A DNA stretch of 64,000 nt from Unio delphinus (GCA_029339505.1 JAQISU010000097.1:3874501-3938500); one strand, 5' to 3'. Shown: positions 11,424 to 24,439, counted from the first letter of the stretch. The notes: a model not told the origin generated them from the sequence alone. Numbers and translations: made by a program.

Positions 11424-12560
11424 TGGTAGCAAATAGCCGCAATCAACAGGTGTGCTTGGCAGTGAATAACCGAGATCAATATGGGTACTTGTTAATGAAT
11501 AACTGCGATCAATATGTGAACTTCGTAATGAATACCCGTGATCAGGATGTGTACTTTTTAAAGAATAAACGAGAACAACATGTATACTTGATATTGAATA
11601 ATCGCGATCAATATTTGTACTTGGTAATGAATAACTGCGAGCAACATGTAAACTTCGTAACAAATAACCGCGATCAACATGTGTACTTTGTAATAAGTAA
11701 CCGTGAACAACATCTGTACTTGATACTGAATAATCGCGATCAATATGTATACTTCATAATAAATAACCACGATCAATATATGTATACTTCGTAATTAATA
11801 ACTACGATCAATATGTATACTTCATAATAAATAACCACGATCAATATATGTATACTTCGTAATTAATAACTACGATCAATATGTATACTTCATAATAAAT
11901 AACCACGATCAATATATGTATACTTCGTAATTAATAACTACGATCAATATGTATACTTCGTAATTAATAACCACGATCAATATGCATACTTCGTAATTAA
12001 TAACTACGATCAATATGCATACTTCGTAATTAATAACTACGATCAATATGCATACTTCGTAATTAATAACTACGATCAATATGCATACTTCGTAATTAAT
12101 AACTACGATCAATATGTATACTTCGTAATTAATAACTACGATCAATATGCATACTTCGTAATTAATAACTACGATCAATATGCATACTTCGTAATTAATA
12201 ACTACGATCAATATGCATACTTCGTAATTAATAACTACGATCAATATGCATACTTCGTAATTAATAACTACGATCAATATGCATACTTCGTAATTAATAA
12301 CTACGATCAATATGCATACTTCGTAATTAATAACTACGATCAATATGCATACTTCGTAATTAATAACTACGATCAATATGTATACTTCGTAATTAATAAC
12401 TACGATCAATATGTATACTTCGTAATTAATAACTACGATCAATATGTATACTTCGTAATTAATAACTACGATCAATATGTATACTTCGTAATTAATAACC
12501 ACGATCAATATGTATACTTCGTAATTAATAACTACGATCAATATGTATACATGATACTGA
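11424..12560. repeat. 33-bp minisatellite
   Basis: About 34 head-to-tail copies of a 33-bp unit containing ATAACTACGATCAATATG. Copies at the left (11424-11790) differ strongly from each other; copies from about 11930 onward are nearly identical, varying mainly CATAC/TATAC. Because 33 is a multiple of 3 and the unit lacks stops in some frames, it gives spurious open frames on both strands (210 codons on minus). It starts within a few bases of the RTE 3' end. Confidence 0.95.
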
Positions 12561-12562
12561 AA

Positions 12563-13397
12563 AACATCGAGTTGGGATTCAGTTCACTCTTACCATTTAT
12601 AATCAGGCACGCTTTTAACGTGTAAAATGTACACGGTAAACAGTCAGAAGACCATTTAATTTCTTAAAAAGTGGAAAGGATTATCGTTTTTTTTTTTTTT
12701 TTTTTAAATTGAATTCTTTAAAGCAAATATGAAGTTACTCAATTTACAATCATTTATGTAATCAAACTGTAGGCAAACTGTAGGCAGGTTTTGGTGATAA
12801 TGTTCTTTGCAGTTATCTCCTGATCAACGTCATTATCATTCATGGGTACATTCTGAAATAAATAGTTGCTGTTGATTTTGATTACTTTTGATTACTCTGC
12901 ATTGAAGGTCATTTCTTATAGTCTATAATTCATTTATTTTACGTTAATGGATTTGAGCAAACTAAATGTATTACATGGTATACCAAGATTAGGATGGAAA
13001 CAATCGGCATTTGTTTAGACTGGTTATCTGATCTCCTTCCCCCATTTGCCAGATGTAAGAATAATTACTCCAGAACAGTCTCAGGCAGAAAGTTTGTTTT
13101 TGTTGTTGTTGTTGTTGTTGTTTTTCTTCTTGTGTAATGGACTAGCTTATGACTTAAACATCACGTACAACTTTTATTCAAATTATTTTAATTTTTTTTT
13201 TTTTGCTTAACTTTTTGTTGTCGAGGCGGAAAAAATCTCAAAGTATGAAATCAACGTTTGGAATGTTATGTAACTTTAAACATCAAAGATATACCCAACA
13301 ACGTGTACGTTATATTATAATTATTAGAAAATGCAAGTGAAAATATGGTATATATTATAGTAAGAGCATCTGTGTTTGGAATGGGTCAATTCATTCT
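12563..13397. other. Unassigned spacer with poly(T) and (GTT)n
   Basis: Contains a T run near 12690, a short GTT repeat near 13090-13120 and a second T run near 13190. No gene is supported. Confidence 0.5.
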
Positions 13398-13660
13398 TGT
13401 TGTTGTTATTGTTGTTGTTGTAGGGTTTAATGCTATTTTTCAGCACAAGATTGGCTTTACTTGGCGGCCAGTATCGATGGCGGAGGAAGAACCCGGTAAA
13501 ACCCCGGAAAGATCCACCGACCCACGAGAAGCTACCGGTAAGCTTTCTCATATACCCACACTGGCCGAACCTGAGACTTGAACCCGCGTTGACAGAGGTG
13601 AGATGGCAGTGATCCATAACGGTGGGCGCTTTAGACCACTCGGCCACTCGGGGCGCTAGC
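13398..13660 (-). mobile_element. SINE family A, near full length
   Basis: The tRNA-like head is at the right (GGCCGAGTGGTCTAAAG on minus, box A; GGTTCAAGTCTC, box B). The body reads ...GGCCGCCA... and the 3' end is TAGGGTTTAA followed by a GTT-rich tail in + view. Flanks share TCAATT, a possible target duplication. The head resembles a leucine tRNA. Five other near-complete copies and one truncated copy occur in the window. Confidence 0.9.
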
Positions 13661-13671
13661 TCAATTAATTT

Positions 13672-13972
13672 TGTTTGTTTGTTTGATTAGGATTTTAATG
13701 TAGCTTTAAAAAAATTTCAGTCATATCGCTATGATGTCTGCAGTGAGGCAGTTTATAGTGATGTCTAGCACTGGGGCATCATGTCGCAGACATGTAGCAT
13801 GATGCCCCACCCAGTCACATTATCCTGACACAAGGCCGACCAGTCCTAACAAAAAACTCTTAATGCTGAGCGTCAAGGACGCAGCTGTTAGTACCATTTT
13901 TGTAAGTCTTTGGCATGACTCGGCCGGGGATCGAACACACGACCTCCCGCTTCCGCGGCGGACGCTTTAATA
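13672..13972 (-). mobile_element. SINE family B, near full length
   Basis: The head on minus has box A like TGGCCTAGTGG (degenerate here) and box B like GGTTCGATCCC (here GTGTTCGATCCC). The body contains the family's hairpin (arms GGGGCATCATG and CATGATGCCCC, 13771-13806). The tail at the left is TTTGTTTGTTTGATTAGG in + view. It abuts the SINE A copy just upstream. Confidence 0.9.
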
Positions 13973-14343
13973 AGTCTAAGGGTGAAGACGATATACCCAA
14001 TAAAGTTGGTCCACTCTGAGTGGACACATGTAAGTTATGCAGTCTGTCCACAATGTACACCCTTTAGGACGCATGCTTTGGCTATGTATGTTTCCAAAAA
14101 CACGTTTGGCATAAAGCCTCCAAGTCCATACGATGTGTTGAACATGAAAGATTCCAAAGATGCCACTATTTCATGACTGGATTACTATTCTGAGGTTTGC
14201 TTGTGGAGTTTTTATTCTACATATATTGCCAAGTAATTATGACATGCTGATTTATGACATTTTAAGTCACAACATGGATTTTTCAGCGACTGCAGGAAGG
14301 TTTTCTTGCTGTATGCCCCCCCCCCCCTTTATCGTACTACTAC

Positions 14344-14661
14344 GGCGATGGCCTAGTAGCTAGACTGTCCGCCTTGGATGCGGGAGGTCACGGGTTCAAA
14401 CCCCGGCCGAGTCATACCAAAGACGTGTGAAAATGATGCTAACACCTGCCTCGCTCTGCGCTCAGCATTCAGAGGTTAGTGTTAGGACTTGTCAGCCTGG
14501 TGTCAGGATAATGTGACTGGGTTGGATATCATGATACATATGATTGGCATGATGCCCCAGTTATAGACATGACTATAAACTGCCACACTGCAGACATCGT
14601 AGCGATTGGACAGAACAATTGTTAAAATGCAAATCACACACACACACACACACACACACAC
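14344..14661 (+). mobile_element. SINE family B followed by (CA)n
   Basis: tRNA-like head (GATGGCCTAGTAGCTAGA, GGTTCAAACCCC), conserved middle (AGAGGTTAGTGTTAGGACT) and 3' part ending near AATTGTTAAAATGC. The usual A-rich tail is replaced by a (CA) run at 14634-14661. The body hairpin is degenerate in this copy. A C run (14318-14328) lies just upstream. Confidence 0.88.
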
Positions 14662-14774
14662 TATCAAATAAGTTGTCAGCTACCATTAAAAAAATACTTT
14701 TGCGTTCTTAAGAGCCTATGGTGTTAAACAGGGATAACAACATATGGAAAGGAAAGCCGAAAGAGGATGATGAG

Positions 14775-14777
14775 TGT

Positions 14778-14874
<97 letters not shown>
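14775..14874. repeat. (TG)n then (GA)n microsatellite
   Basis: A long TG run with one TA interruption passes directly into GA repeats. The open frames here on both strands are artefacts of the repeat. Confidence 0.97.
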
Positions 14875-16500
14875 TATGTGTGTCTGTCTGTCTGTCGTTA
14901 TATCTATATATCGTTCTACCTATCGTTAAATCTTCATTTGAATGATATTTATGCATTTTTTTATTTAATAATTTATTTAGTTATTTATCTTTGAGCTCAG
15001 CATAATTGCACTTGTGGAATCATGTCGAGAAATGATTCATTTCATGTCTTTTTCCATCACCACTTTCCTCTCCGTGTGGATTATACTGTCTCTCACTGAA
15101 TTGCAGAAAGGTTTGTCTACGCATTTTCAAACGAATTTTATGTGCATGCCAATACCTAGTTAATCAATAAAGACATTGTACACGTTCACGCAAAAGTTAT
15201 TTCCCAGAAACCTCTCCATTGCAAATATTTCTCCCTCTGAATGCATCCAGAGAGCATAGAAAGATGTTAGATTATATACCGTTTATAATTTTGGGGTATA
15301 AATGAGAGGCAGTTTGAGATATGAAAGCTTTAAAACTAAGAATTCTCACAAATCACGACCAGTAAGGTATTCTCTTGTTAGGCTGATGCCAATTTTGACA
15401 AATGCATTTATAAATATTTTGCCTGTTACATTACCCACGGTACAAACATAAATGTGTAGATTCGTGGCACAGAAAAGCTCTCGGTGTCACACGAAAACAA
15501 ATTTGCCTTTGTCGTGATGGAGGGGAAGTTTAATTAAAAACTTCCTCAATAGGTAATTCTATGGCGTTTTGTGACAAATATTTTTGATCAACTTTTTAGC
15601 AACCAATAATAGGAGGTAAGATTTAACGTGGCCGTTATCGTCACGTTATTAAACAAATAATTTAAAATTATTTTAAAATTAATTAATAACATTTAAAATC
15701 TTCGAAGTTAACGTTATATTTTCTTAACGTTATGGCTATCGAAACTGATTTCAGTAGGTTTTACCTACATGTTTTAAGCGAATATTGTCATTTGGTGAAT
15801 TTATTGAAATATTTTCCAATCGAAATGTTTCTGAGCATGCGCTCATGGTATCCAACCCATTTTTTTTTTTTTACCGCAGACCAATTATAGCTATTACATC
15901 AATCTCATGAAATATGGTATGCGCTTAAAAAGCAAGTGCTAAACAGTATTCAAGAAATAAATTCATTATCAGGCATAATAAACTTTTTCAGATACAAAAG
16001 GCACGTGAGATAAAATCCATCTTTAAGATCAATGGAACATGGAATAAAATGCGATATCAACGATAGCTATGTTAAACCCAGTACCATGGTAGTCATACAA
16101 TGCAGATTAAGGAACGACGCTTCTAGCTTGTTTGATTGTTTGACTGTATATTTTTGGAAAATGGAAACAGTATCATGTTCAAAGAGCACCAATAATCCAA
16201 CTTGATACAATTAGCTAATATTTATATTAAAGTAATTAACATACAACCAGATAAAATGAGAGAAATTCTGCAACGAGATGCTACTTCTTTTATGGTAATC
16301 CCCAGGACTGCACATGTGTATCCTCAGCTACGATAATGCGACAGATGGAGGAGGGAGTTATTTGCACTTTGTTCTTCGAAGTTTATACATTAGTGTCTGA
16401 GAAAAATCCTAATCTCACATTAAAATTAATCTAACATTTCCAACCTCATTTTTGAGAAATGCTATTTGTAACTGAGGGCATGCAAACACGCCACCCTATC
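14875..16500. other. Unassigned AT-rich DNA
   Basis: No domain-bearing frame, RNA gene or clear repeat seen. It contains a T run near 15860. Confidence 0.5.
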
Positions 16501-16509
16501 GAGAGTTCA

Positions 16510-16640
16510 TTTTGCTGTTGTTATAATCTTCGACGCCATTTTTCAGCACAAGATAGGCTATACGTGGCCTCCAGTATAACTGGCGGAGGAAGAACCTTGG
16601 AAAATCCCAGAAAGAACCACCGACCCACGAGAAGCTAAGA
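16510..16640 (-). mobile_element. SINE family A, truncated
   Basis: Only the 3' half remains (CGCCATTTTTCAGCACA at the left to ACCCACGAGAAGCTA at the right in + view). The tRNA-like head is missing. Confidence 0.85.
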
Positions 16641-16929
16641 AAGGTGTACTCACAATACTGGTTTACTAGCTTAGTCGATTTTTTTATGTGATACAGTATT
16701 GGATCAATCTTTCCTTCATCATACATGCCTTCCTTGGCTTCTTCTTTCGAGTCCTACAATTTCTAAACAGCTGGATCACCCGTAATTACTTGCATAATTT
16801 TAAATATTTCATAAGAATAGTTGGAGTAGTATCCATTTCGAAATGTTTTTATTGATATATGAGATTCTTACAGTTTCACCAGTGTTAATTTGTGTGTTTT
16901 TTATTTTGTATTTTGTGCGTAACATGATA

Positions 16930-17335
16930 GTAGGATAATGTTGCAATTTACTACTCAGATACAGTTAATACTAGGATATGGTTGCAATACACTAGTTACA
17001 TATAGTTAACAGTAGTGTATGGCTGTAGTATATCGCTGCAATATGTTAGCTACTTTTACTTAATATTTTTATTTAGCTGTAATTTGCTAGTTAAATATGT
17101 TTAATAATTTAATGATAATATGATAGTATGATATATTTACAACATACTAGTTAAATATAGTTCATATTAGGATATGGCTGCAATGTGCTAGTTAATTGTT
17201 GTTAATGTTATAATATATAGAATATAGAATATGGCTGCAAATATTAGTTCAATATAGTTACAACTAGGGTACAATTACAATATACTTGTTAAATATAGTT
17301 CATATTAGGATATGGCTGTAATATACAAGTTAAAT
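16930..17335. repeat. Degenerate tandem repeat, about 45 bp
   Basis: Eroded copies built around GTTAAATATAGTT and AGGATATGGCTGCAATA, spaced about 40-55 bp. Old compared with the homogeneous array just downstream. Confidence 0.7.
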
Positions 17336-17511
17336 ATAGATTTTTTTTTGTTGGCTGGGGTTATTTAGTGAGACAATAAACTAATGATTATTGCAATACA
17401 AGGTTCTAATTGCAACTTCAAGATAAATTTCAATAGTTCGACTAATTAGATACTTGCGTTCACCGAACTATTCGAATCATAAAATGACGGTTTAATAGAG
17501 GTATCTAGTAC

Positions 17512-18258
17512 TGTTTTCACTGTTTGAAATCTGCGATATCTAAGTATTACTTAATTCTGATATCTATTTTCACTGTTTGAAATCTGCGATATCCAAGTAT
17601 TACTTTTATGTGATATTTATTTCACTGTTTGAAATCTGCGATATCTAAGTATTACTTAATTGTGATATTTATTTTCACTGTTTGAAATCTGCGATATCCA
17701 AGTATTACTTAATTGTGATATTTATTTTCACTGTTTGAAATCTGCGATATCTAAGTATTACTTAATTGTGATATTTATTTTCACTATTTGAAATCTGCGA
17801 TATCTAAGTATTACTTAATTGTGATATTTATTTTCACTATTTGAAATCTGCGATATCCAAGTATTACTTAATTGTGATATTTATTTTCACTGTTTGAAAT
17901 CTGCGATATCCAAGTATTACTTAATTGTGATATTTATTTTCACTATTTGAAATCTGCGATATCTAAGTATTACTTAATTCTGATATTTATTTTCACTGTT
18001 TGAAATCTGCGATATCCAAGTATTACTTAATTGTGATATTTATTTTCACTATTTGAAATCTGCGATATCTAAGTATTACTTAATTGTGATATTTATTTTC
18101 ACTATTTGAAATCTGCGATATCCAAGTATTACTTAATTGTGATATTTATTTTCACTATTTGAAATCTGCGATATCTAAGTATTACTTAATTCTGATATTT
18201 ATTTTCACTGTTTGAAATCTGCGATATCTAAGTATTACTTAATTTTGATATTTATTTT
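17512..18258. repeat. 53-bp minisatellite
   Basis: About 14 copies of a 53-bp unit with the invariant core GAAATCTGCGATATC and AAGTATTACTTAATTGTGA. Two alternating variants (TATCTAAG/TATCCAAG and CTGTTT/CTATTT) suggest higher-order duplication. Confidence 0.95.
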
Positions 18259-18305
18259 GTGTCCAGTATGGAGTAACTAAAGCTGTTGGGGAACGTAATT
18301 ATCAA

Positions 18306-18435
18306 TTTAGCCAAAACATTTTTTTATCGAAAACATTATTTAGCAAAAATATTATTGAGCAAAAACATTATTTATCCAAAATATTATTTAGGCAAAACAT
18401 TATTTAGCCAAAACATTATTTAGCAAAAGCATTTC
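18306..18435. repeat. Short tandem repeat, about 17-18 bp
   Basis: Imperfect copies of AACATTATTTAGCCA follow the 53-bp array. Confidence 0.8.
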
Positions 18436-18603
18436 AACTGCTTGGAATAACACCGTAAGACCAATTATGCGCTTAATTTATTAAATTACGCAGGGGTAAT
18501 TTTTAATGTAATCTATAGAGCTCTTGAAAATGAATTATTTAAAATAAATGTACAAAAACAATTTAAAAAGAAAAAGATTGGTTTGAAAGATTGTATCCTG
18601 CGT

Positions 18604-18877
18604 CATCTGCGTTGAAGGGGCCTCGAGTTGCCGAGTGGTCTAAAGCGCTGTCCGTTACGGAACACTGCCATCTCACCTCTGTCTGCGTGTGTTCGAGTCT
18701 AAGATTCGGCAAATGTAGTTATGTGAGAAAGCTTGCCAGTAGCTTCTCGTGGGTCGGTGGTTCTTTCCGGGGGTTGTCCGGATTCTTCCTCCACCATTAA
18801 TACTGGCCGCCATGTATAGCATATAGTGTGCTAAAAAAATGGCGTTAAACCATAAAAAAACAAAACATCTGCGTTGA
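18604..18877 (+). mobile_element. SINE family A with 12-bp target duplication
   Basis: Element 18616-18865 is flanked by CATCTGCGTTGA at 18604-18615 and 18866-18877. Head GAGTTGCCGAGTGGTCTAAA and GTGTTCGAGTCT, body with TGGCCGCCATGTATAGC, end GGCGTTAAACC plus an A-rich tail. This is the clearest copy for defining the family ends and shows target-primed integration. Confidence 0.96.
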
Positions 18878-19425
18878 TTATATATTTATCTCTCCTCTTT
18901 TTTAATCTCTCCCTCTATGCTTATTTGTTCTGTCTTTTATTTATATTATACCTACGTACAGCTTTGTGATATTCATGTAAGGGCGTGATTTATAATGTAA
19001 ATAATACTGTGGGACTATCTATAGAGGGAAAGCTTGTTTTGAGAGACCAAATATTTTAATGCGTTTGTTGTTTTCCCGAGCATTATCTTGGATTTCATTA
19101 AGAGAGCATTTTGGGTAAATTACCGAAAAATACTCATTTTGTAAAGCTAGAATATTTGCTAAATTCCTCATTGTGATAAGTTCGGAGCGTTTGTACTTCT
19201 GGAACGAAACAAATCCAAAATATTACATGCTCTGGATCACATATTAATAAGATAAGAGGTCTGTGAATGGCTGCCACTTCTGACAAAAGTGGGCATCCAC
19301 CATTCGTAGTAGTAGTAGTAGTTAAACATTCTTTAACGAGTATAACACATTTGGTCTTGACGGACACATATACCATATGGTCCTCATCTTTTTGGTTATG
19401 TAAGTAAACACTGCATTGTTCCAAT
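18878..19425. other. Unassigned spacer
   Basis: AT-rich; contains a short (AGT)n near 19303-19320. No gene supported. Confidence 0.5.
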
Positions 19426-19427
19426 TG

Positions 19428-19522
19428 CAACACATCACATTGGGATATTAATGTGTATTGCCACACATCACATTGGGATATTAATGTGTATTGCCACACA
19501 TCACATTGGGATATTAATATGT
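19428..19522. repeat. 32-33-bp tandem repeat, three copies
   Basis: Copies contain CACATCACATTGGGATATTA and are nearly identical. Confidence 0.9.
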
Positions 19523-19534
19523 ATTTTGTTTCGA

Positions 19535-20108
19535 TTACACCAAACTGATATAATTTGAAGTTTATTTGTAATGGAGTCGATAGATTTACTGGATAAATAC
19601 AATGTAATATCGTTAGCGAAAAGATCTGTGTTACAGTGCGCCGGATAAATTGCTAAGTAATCGATAAATAGTAGACAAAGTAATCGATAAATAGTAGACA
19701 AAGTAATCGATAAATAGTAGACAAAGTAGAGGCCTTAATACAGATTCTTGAGGAAAACTACTTAAGATATGACTTGGTTTTGAATTATATTTACCCGTAC
19801 AAACAATCTGGTGTCCGTTAGTGAGATTCGACGAGAACCAGGCAACTGAGTTTGGAGAAAACTTGAAGGCTGAAAGTTTTTAATGAGCACCTACTGGTCA
19901 TCCAGATCGAAAGCTTTTTTCTCAAATCAATGAAGATTGCTCCAGTAAGTTAGCCTGAGTCTATTGCATGTAGCCATTGGTCTATAAGTTTTGTCAGTGC
20001 TGGTTGACGTGAATGATTGTGTATAAGATCTGATTGTGATTTATGGACGAATTTGTACTTGTCTAGATATCTGACAATATGCTTGCTGACATGTTTTTCA
20101 ATACTAGT
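19535..20108 (-). pseudogene. Non-LTR reverse transcriptase fragment (CR1/Jockey-like)
   Basis: Read on minus, the segment starts at SIEKHVSKHIVRYLDKYKF and continues HKSQSDLIHNHSRQPALTKL, GAIFIDLRKKAFDLDD, and the catalytic-box region LFANDITLYLSSKSI, where the usual ADD is AND. Frameshifts and stops are frequent. A 23-bp tandem duplication (GTAGACAAAGTAATCGATAA, three copies, 19662-19727) interrupts the catalytic region. The upstream side is cut off by the (GA)n at 20114. Only the RT fragment is recognisable. Confidence 0.75.
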
Positions 20109-20111
20109 GGT

Positions 20112-20113
<2 letters not shown>

Positions 20114-20186
<73 letters not shown>
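20114..20186. repeat. (GA)n microsatellite
   Basis: Uninterrupted GA run directly at the truncated edge of the RT fragment. Confidence 0.97.
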
Positions 20187-20188
<2 letters not shown>

Positions 20189-20189
20189 C

Positions 20190-21360
20190 TTCGCGGAGCT
20201 ACTATTTGGGGAATAACTAATTCATGTTACAGGCACCCACATTTGGAGTAAAACGAAAGCCCAACATTGAGTATGGACAATATAACTTTTTACCCTAATA
20301 GCCTATTGTTTAGATTAAATCCAATACTTGTGCTGTGCAACATTAGGCTATTTTTTTAAAATGTTTTTATATTTTTTATACGATTTAAATATGGATTTAA
20401 GCAGATTTTAATATGTAATTTTTTTTTTATTTCGCGATATGAAAGATACTCGCAATGATTTCAGCGTTCCTTCATTTGTCGGATGAGGAGGCTATACACA
20501 TTTTCGCTGCATTCAGATTTAAATTAATCAGATTGCATTCAATTAATCACGGTGAAGGAACTTTTTCGCTGCTGTTTCTTTGTTTTAATAGCAACCTTTC
20601 AAAGTGATGTTTGAAGAAAACGAATTTCTAGTTCTTATACAGTTTCCTGAGTTTGGTATGTCACAGTTTACTTTTTTTCCCCGCACTTTAACGAATTATG
20701 CTTTGAGATGCCCATGTAATTAACCAAATCAGGTAATTAACCAAATCATGTAATTAACCAAATCAAGGTACAGATCACTATCGTCGAGTAGCAATATCTA
20801 AATTATAATTTAAAAAGAATTTAAATCATTACTTGATGGTATTCGGTATCATTAAAACGTTTAAATGACACTCTACTAAGTGATGCGAGTGATATAATAT
20901 TCAACGGAAATAAAAACAAATACTTAGTTTTTTGCGGGTTACTTAGATTACTGAAATGGGGAAAACGTGTACGTTTATAGAATAAAACTATTGACAAAAC
21001 TTGAAAATGCATCTGAATCCCATCTTGTGCTGGCCTTGCTTACCTTAGGGTCATTAACCACAGTTCTAATATTATATGTTATGCTGACAGTTTTATAAAG
21101 AAAGAATTATTTTCTCCTGGAATTATGTAAATTACAACATGTCTATGCATTTGTACACAAAAAAAATTCAATAAAATTATTTTTACTTTACTTAAAAGAT
21201 ATAAATTTACTTTATCACGTACTTGTCATCCTGTTTTGCAAGGTGGCCTTAACTCGTCTAGTTTCACCAACCATCACATGTCGTCTTCCTAGAAACTTTG
21301 TCCAGACGATACAGATGACCGGCCATAATCACTTTGTTCAACTGAACATTGCTTTACATT
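20190..21360. other. Mostly unassigned DNA
   Basis: Contains a 17-bp triplicate (GTAATTAACCAAATCA, 20716-20766). A 63-codon minus-strand frame (20821-21012) has a weak resemblance to a non-LTR C-terminal region (TRFPHFSNLSNPQKTKYLF), too weak to call. Otherwise nothing supported. Confidence 0.45.
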
Positions 21361-21369
21361 TTGGGATCT

Positions 21370-21668
21370 CTATATAGAATCTTTGTTTTACAATTTCTAT
21401 ATGGAATATTTAGATTTCAAGATTTCTATAATGAATATTTAGGTTTGAAGATTTTTTTTATGGAATAATTAGGTTTCAAGATCCCTAAATGGAATATTGT
21501 GCTTATAAGATCTCTCTATGAAATATTTAGGTTTCAAGATTTTTATCTGGAATATTTCGATTAAAAGATTTTTATATATGGAATATTTAGGTTTCAAGAT
21601 TTTTATATGGAATTTTTAGGTTTCAAGATCCCTAAATGGAATATTTTGCTTAAAAGATCTCTCTATGG
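21370..21668. repeat. Degenerate tandem repeat, about 29-31 bp
   Basis: Copies built around TATGGAATATTTAGGTTTCA and AGATTTTTA, some replaced by a variant with AGATCCCTAAATGGAATATT. Confidence 0.85.
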
Positions 21669-21939
21669 CATATTAATGCTAAGTTTACATTGGTATTTAG
21701 AACACTGTTAAACTTTAACAAGTTTGAATACTTCAGACTTGTAAATGTTAGCAGGAAACATTTTGATTTTTGAATTCTCATTAAATTTGTTCACAAAAAA
21801 AGCATATTATATTAAAACAAAACTGACTGAAATGAATTTGAAAGCGTTTTATGCAGTACAAGAAAGAGTATTGTTGTGTTCCACCTTGGTTGACGGGCAG
21901 AAGATAAGGATGTATTACTACATCTTTGCATGAAACGTT

Positions 21940-22507
21940 GTACACCTTTAATTCACAGATATTCACATAATGACGACTCTCGTACACTCTTAATCCACAG
22001 AGATATAAACATATGACGACTCTCGTACACTCTTAATCCACACATGTATACATAATGACGACCATTATACACTCTTAATCAACAGAGATATAAACATATG
22101 ACGACACTTTTACATTCTTAATCCACACATGTATACATAATGACGACCATTATACACTCTTAATCCACAGAGATATAAACATATGACGACACTTTTACAT
22201 TCTTAATCCACACATGTATACATAATGACGACCATTATACACTCTTAATCCACAGAGATATAAACATATGACGACACTTTTTCATTCTTAATCCACCGAT
22301 TCACACATAATGATGACTCTCGTACACTCTTAATCCACCGATTCACACATAATGACGACCATTATACACTCTTAATCCACAGAGATATAAACATATGACG
22401 ACCATTATACACTCTTAATCCACAGAGATATAAACATATGACGACTCTTTTTCATTCTTAATCCAAAGATGTACACATAATGACGACAATTGTACACTCT
22501 TAATATC
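21940..22507. repeat. 40-41-bp minisatellite
   Basis: About 14 copies ending in TACACTCTTAATCCAC and containing ATGACGAC. Two unit types alternate (AGAGATATAAACAT and ACATGTATACATA), giving a roughly 81-bp higher-order pattern in the middle of the array. Confidence 0.92.
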
Positions 22508-22970
22508 ACTTTATGTGATTCTGATTGGTGCAAATAAGCCCATGAAATTATTGTGCAATATTCTCTTTACTGACTGGCCGGGATCGTGGAAAAAAAAACA
22601 TTTTTAACCCCACCTTCTGGAACGGTTTTGTTTTGAAAGAACATTTTGGCATCCATTTTTGAACTCGACTCGCGAAAGAAAACTGAGGAAAAATTATCTC
22701 GGCTGTCTCAGTATGCATATGTTACCATCTAATTTGTAAAAAAGTGCAATCTACTTTTACTAGTTCAACATTTTTGGGACTATATTTTAGGCACAAGAAA
22801 TGAAAGATGCACCTCTGGTCAAAATGGAAGAAATTATTCGTTCTCCTTTCTATCTAAAAAATTTCCACTGAAACAAAAACCGTGATAAAAAGAATCTCAA
22901 ACAGATATGATTTAATATTAAATTTATGAAACTCATTAAATAAATTCAATATTAATTATCCATTTGAGAT
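22508..22970. other. Unassigned spacer
   Basis: No supported feature. Confidence 0.5.

Positions 22971-22974
<4 letters not shown>

Positions 22975-23014
<40 letters not shown>
22975..23014. repeat. (TG)n microsatellite
   Basis: TG run at the 3' edge of the minus-strand RTE-like fragment. Confidence 0.97.
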
Positions 23015-23016
<2 letters not shown>

Positions 23017-23925
23017 CCTATTCTTCTGCACCCTAGCACTGTGCCTTGCAAAATTGTTTTAGTCAGTCCAGATGATCTTGAGACATGATCATACCACTTC
23101 AATTTTTGCAGTGGTCAAGAGGTCTTCATATCATCCGATGGCTCGTTTGATCCTGTTGTGGACTTCATTGGTTACATGGTCAATATATGGGGTGCCCAAG
23201 ATCTTGCGGTAGTATCTCATTTCGAAGGTTTGAATCTTTCTTTTATAGATCTGATGTGAACATCCATGTTTCACAAGCATACAGAGAGATGGATATGAAA
23301 ATCGAGCGCGTCAGCCTTATTTTGGAACTAAAAACAAGGTTAGTATCTTGTAATTGATGCTTGGGACTCTTTCCAGCTTCTGTCCACTGACCTTTATTTC
23401 TGCACTGGTACTATAAGCGTTCTTTGTCATCAGTTTGTTTATTTTCGGCGCTAATCTCCATACCGTATGTTGATGTAGATTGTGTCGAGGAGCTCAACCA
23501 AGTCAGCTAGTTATTTTTCATCTACTGCTAAATCATCAATGTCATCTGCGCGAAGGCTGGTGATTACTCTTCTTCCGATGCTGACACGCAAGGCATCCTC
23601 CGTGAGATTTTCTAGGAAAATGTTGAAGAGTCTAGGTGACAGTATATATCCCTGTCTGACTCCAACTGTTGATCGAGACAAATCTCTTCTTCTGACATTG
23701 ATGAGGACATCACTGGTGGCTTTGTAATGGAGGTGCTCAATAACCTGCACCAGGTTTGGGCTGGTGTTGTACTTTCTCATAGTTGCCCATAAGACCGCAT
23801 GCCATACCCTGCCAAAGGCCTTTTTGAAATCTATAAAGACGTTTTATAGATTCTGCTGATGCTGAAAGTATTTCTCACAAAGGAGTCTGAGATTAAATAT
23901 TTGTTCTGTGGTGTTCTTTCGTGCT
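23015..23925 (-). pseudogene. Second RTE-like non-LTR fragment
   Basis: On minus the segment reads through KAFGRVWHAVLWATMRKYN, then GVRQGYILSPRLFNIFLENL and LRADDIDDLAVDEK, and continues to a C-terminal stretch (RYYRKILGTPYIDHV). It is related in layout to the element at 8155-11420 but clearly different in sequence. Unlike that copy, it keeps the ADD of the catalytic box. The endonuclease and N-terminal RT are missing and several frameshifts are present. Confidence 0.85.
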
Positions 23926-23935
23926 GTATCAGCAT

Positions 23936-24010
23936 TACAAGGGGGTAATGATGGTGTATCAACTTCGAAGGGAGTAATGAGGGCGTATCAACGTTACAAG
24001 AGGATAACGA
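23936..24010. repeat. Short tandem repeat, about 26 bp, three copies
   Basis: Copies contain GTATCAACGTTACAAG or a close variant plus GGGTAATGA. Confidence 0.7.
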
Positions 24011-24379
24011 AATGCACTTTAATTACTCATTGTTTAATTCTTGTTGCAAATTTGATACAATTGTGCGCATTTATATAGCTTCATGCGCATATTTAATGAC
24101 ATAAAATACTTCTTCTTCATTATTCTGAATCCAAATATTAAATTACTTTTAAAACGATTTGCTAGAAGTGACATGGACTTTGCAAGATGATTATTTAGGT
24201 ATTTAACATTTTGAAACCAATATTTCAAACTCCGCACACATACGTTCACAAACGTGGGTAATTACCTTATTTAATATAAACTGCCTCTTTGCTGGAACGT
24301 TTTTTTTAATTCAAAAATATATTAAAATATTTAAATGCACACTTTCAATATTTAAATTTTTATCGAGAAACCTATATTT

Positions 24380-24380
<1 letters not shown>

Positions 24381-24439
<59 letters not shown>

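Noticed and set aside
11909..12541. 210-codon minus-strand repeat protein
   Set aside because: It is the 33-bp minisatellite, hydrophobic only because of the unit; the + strand is also open in part of the array.
21940..22507. CRISPR-like array
   Set aside because: Units are contiguous tandem copies without unique spacers, in a eukaryotic genome.
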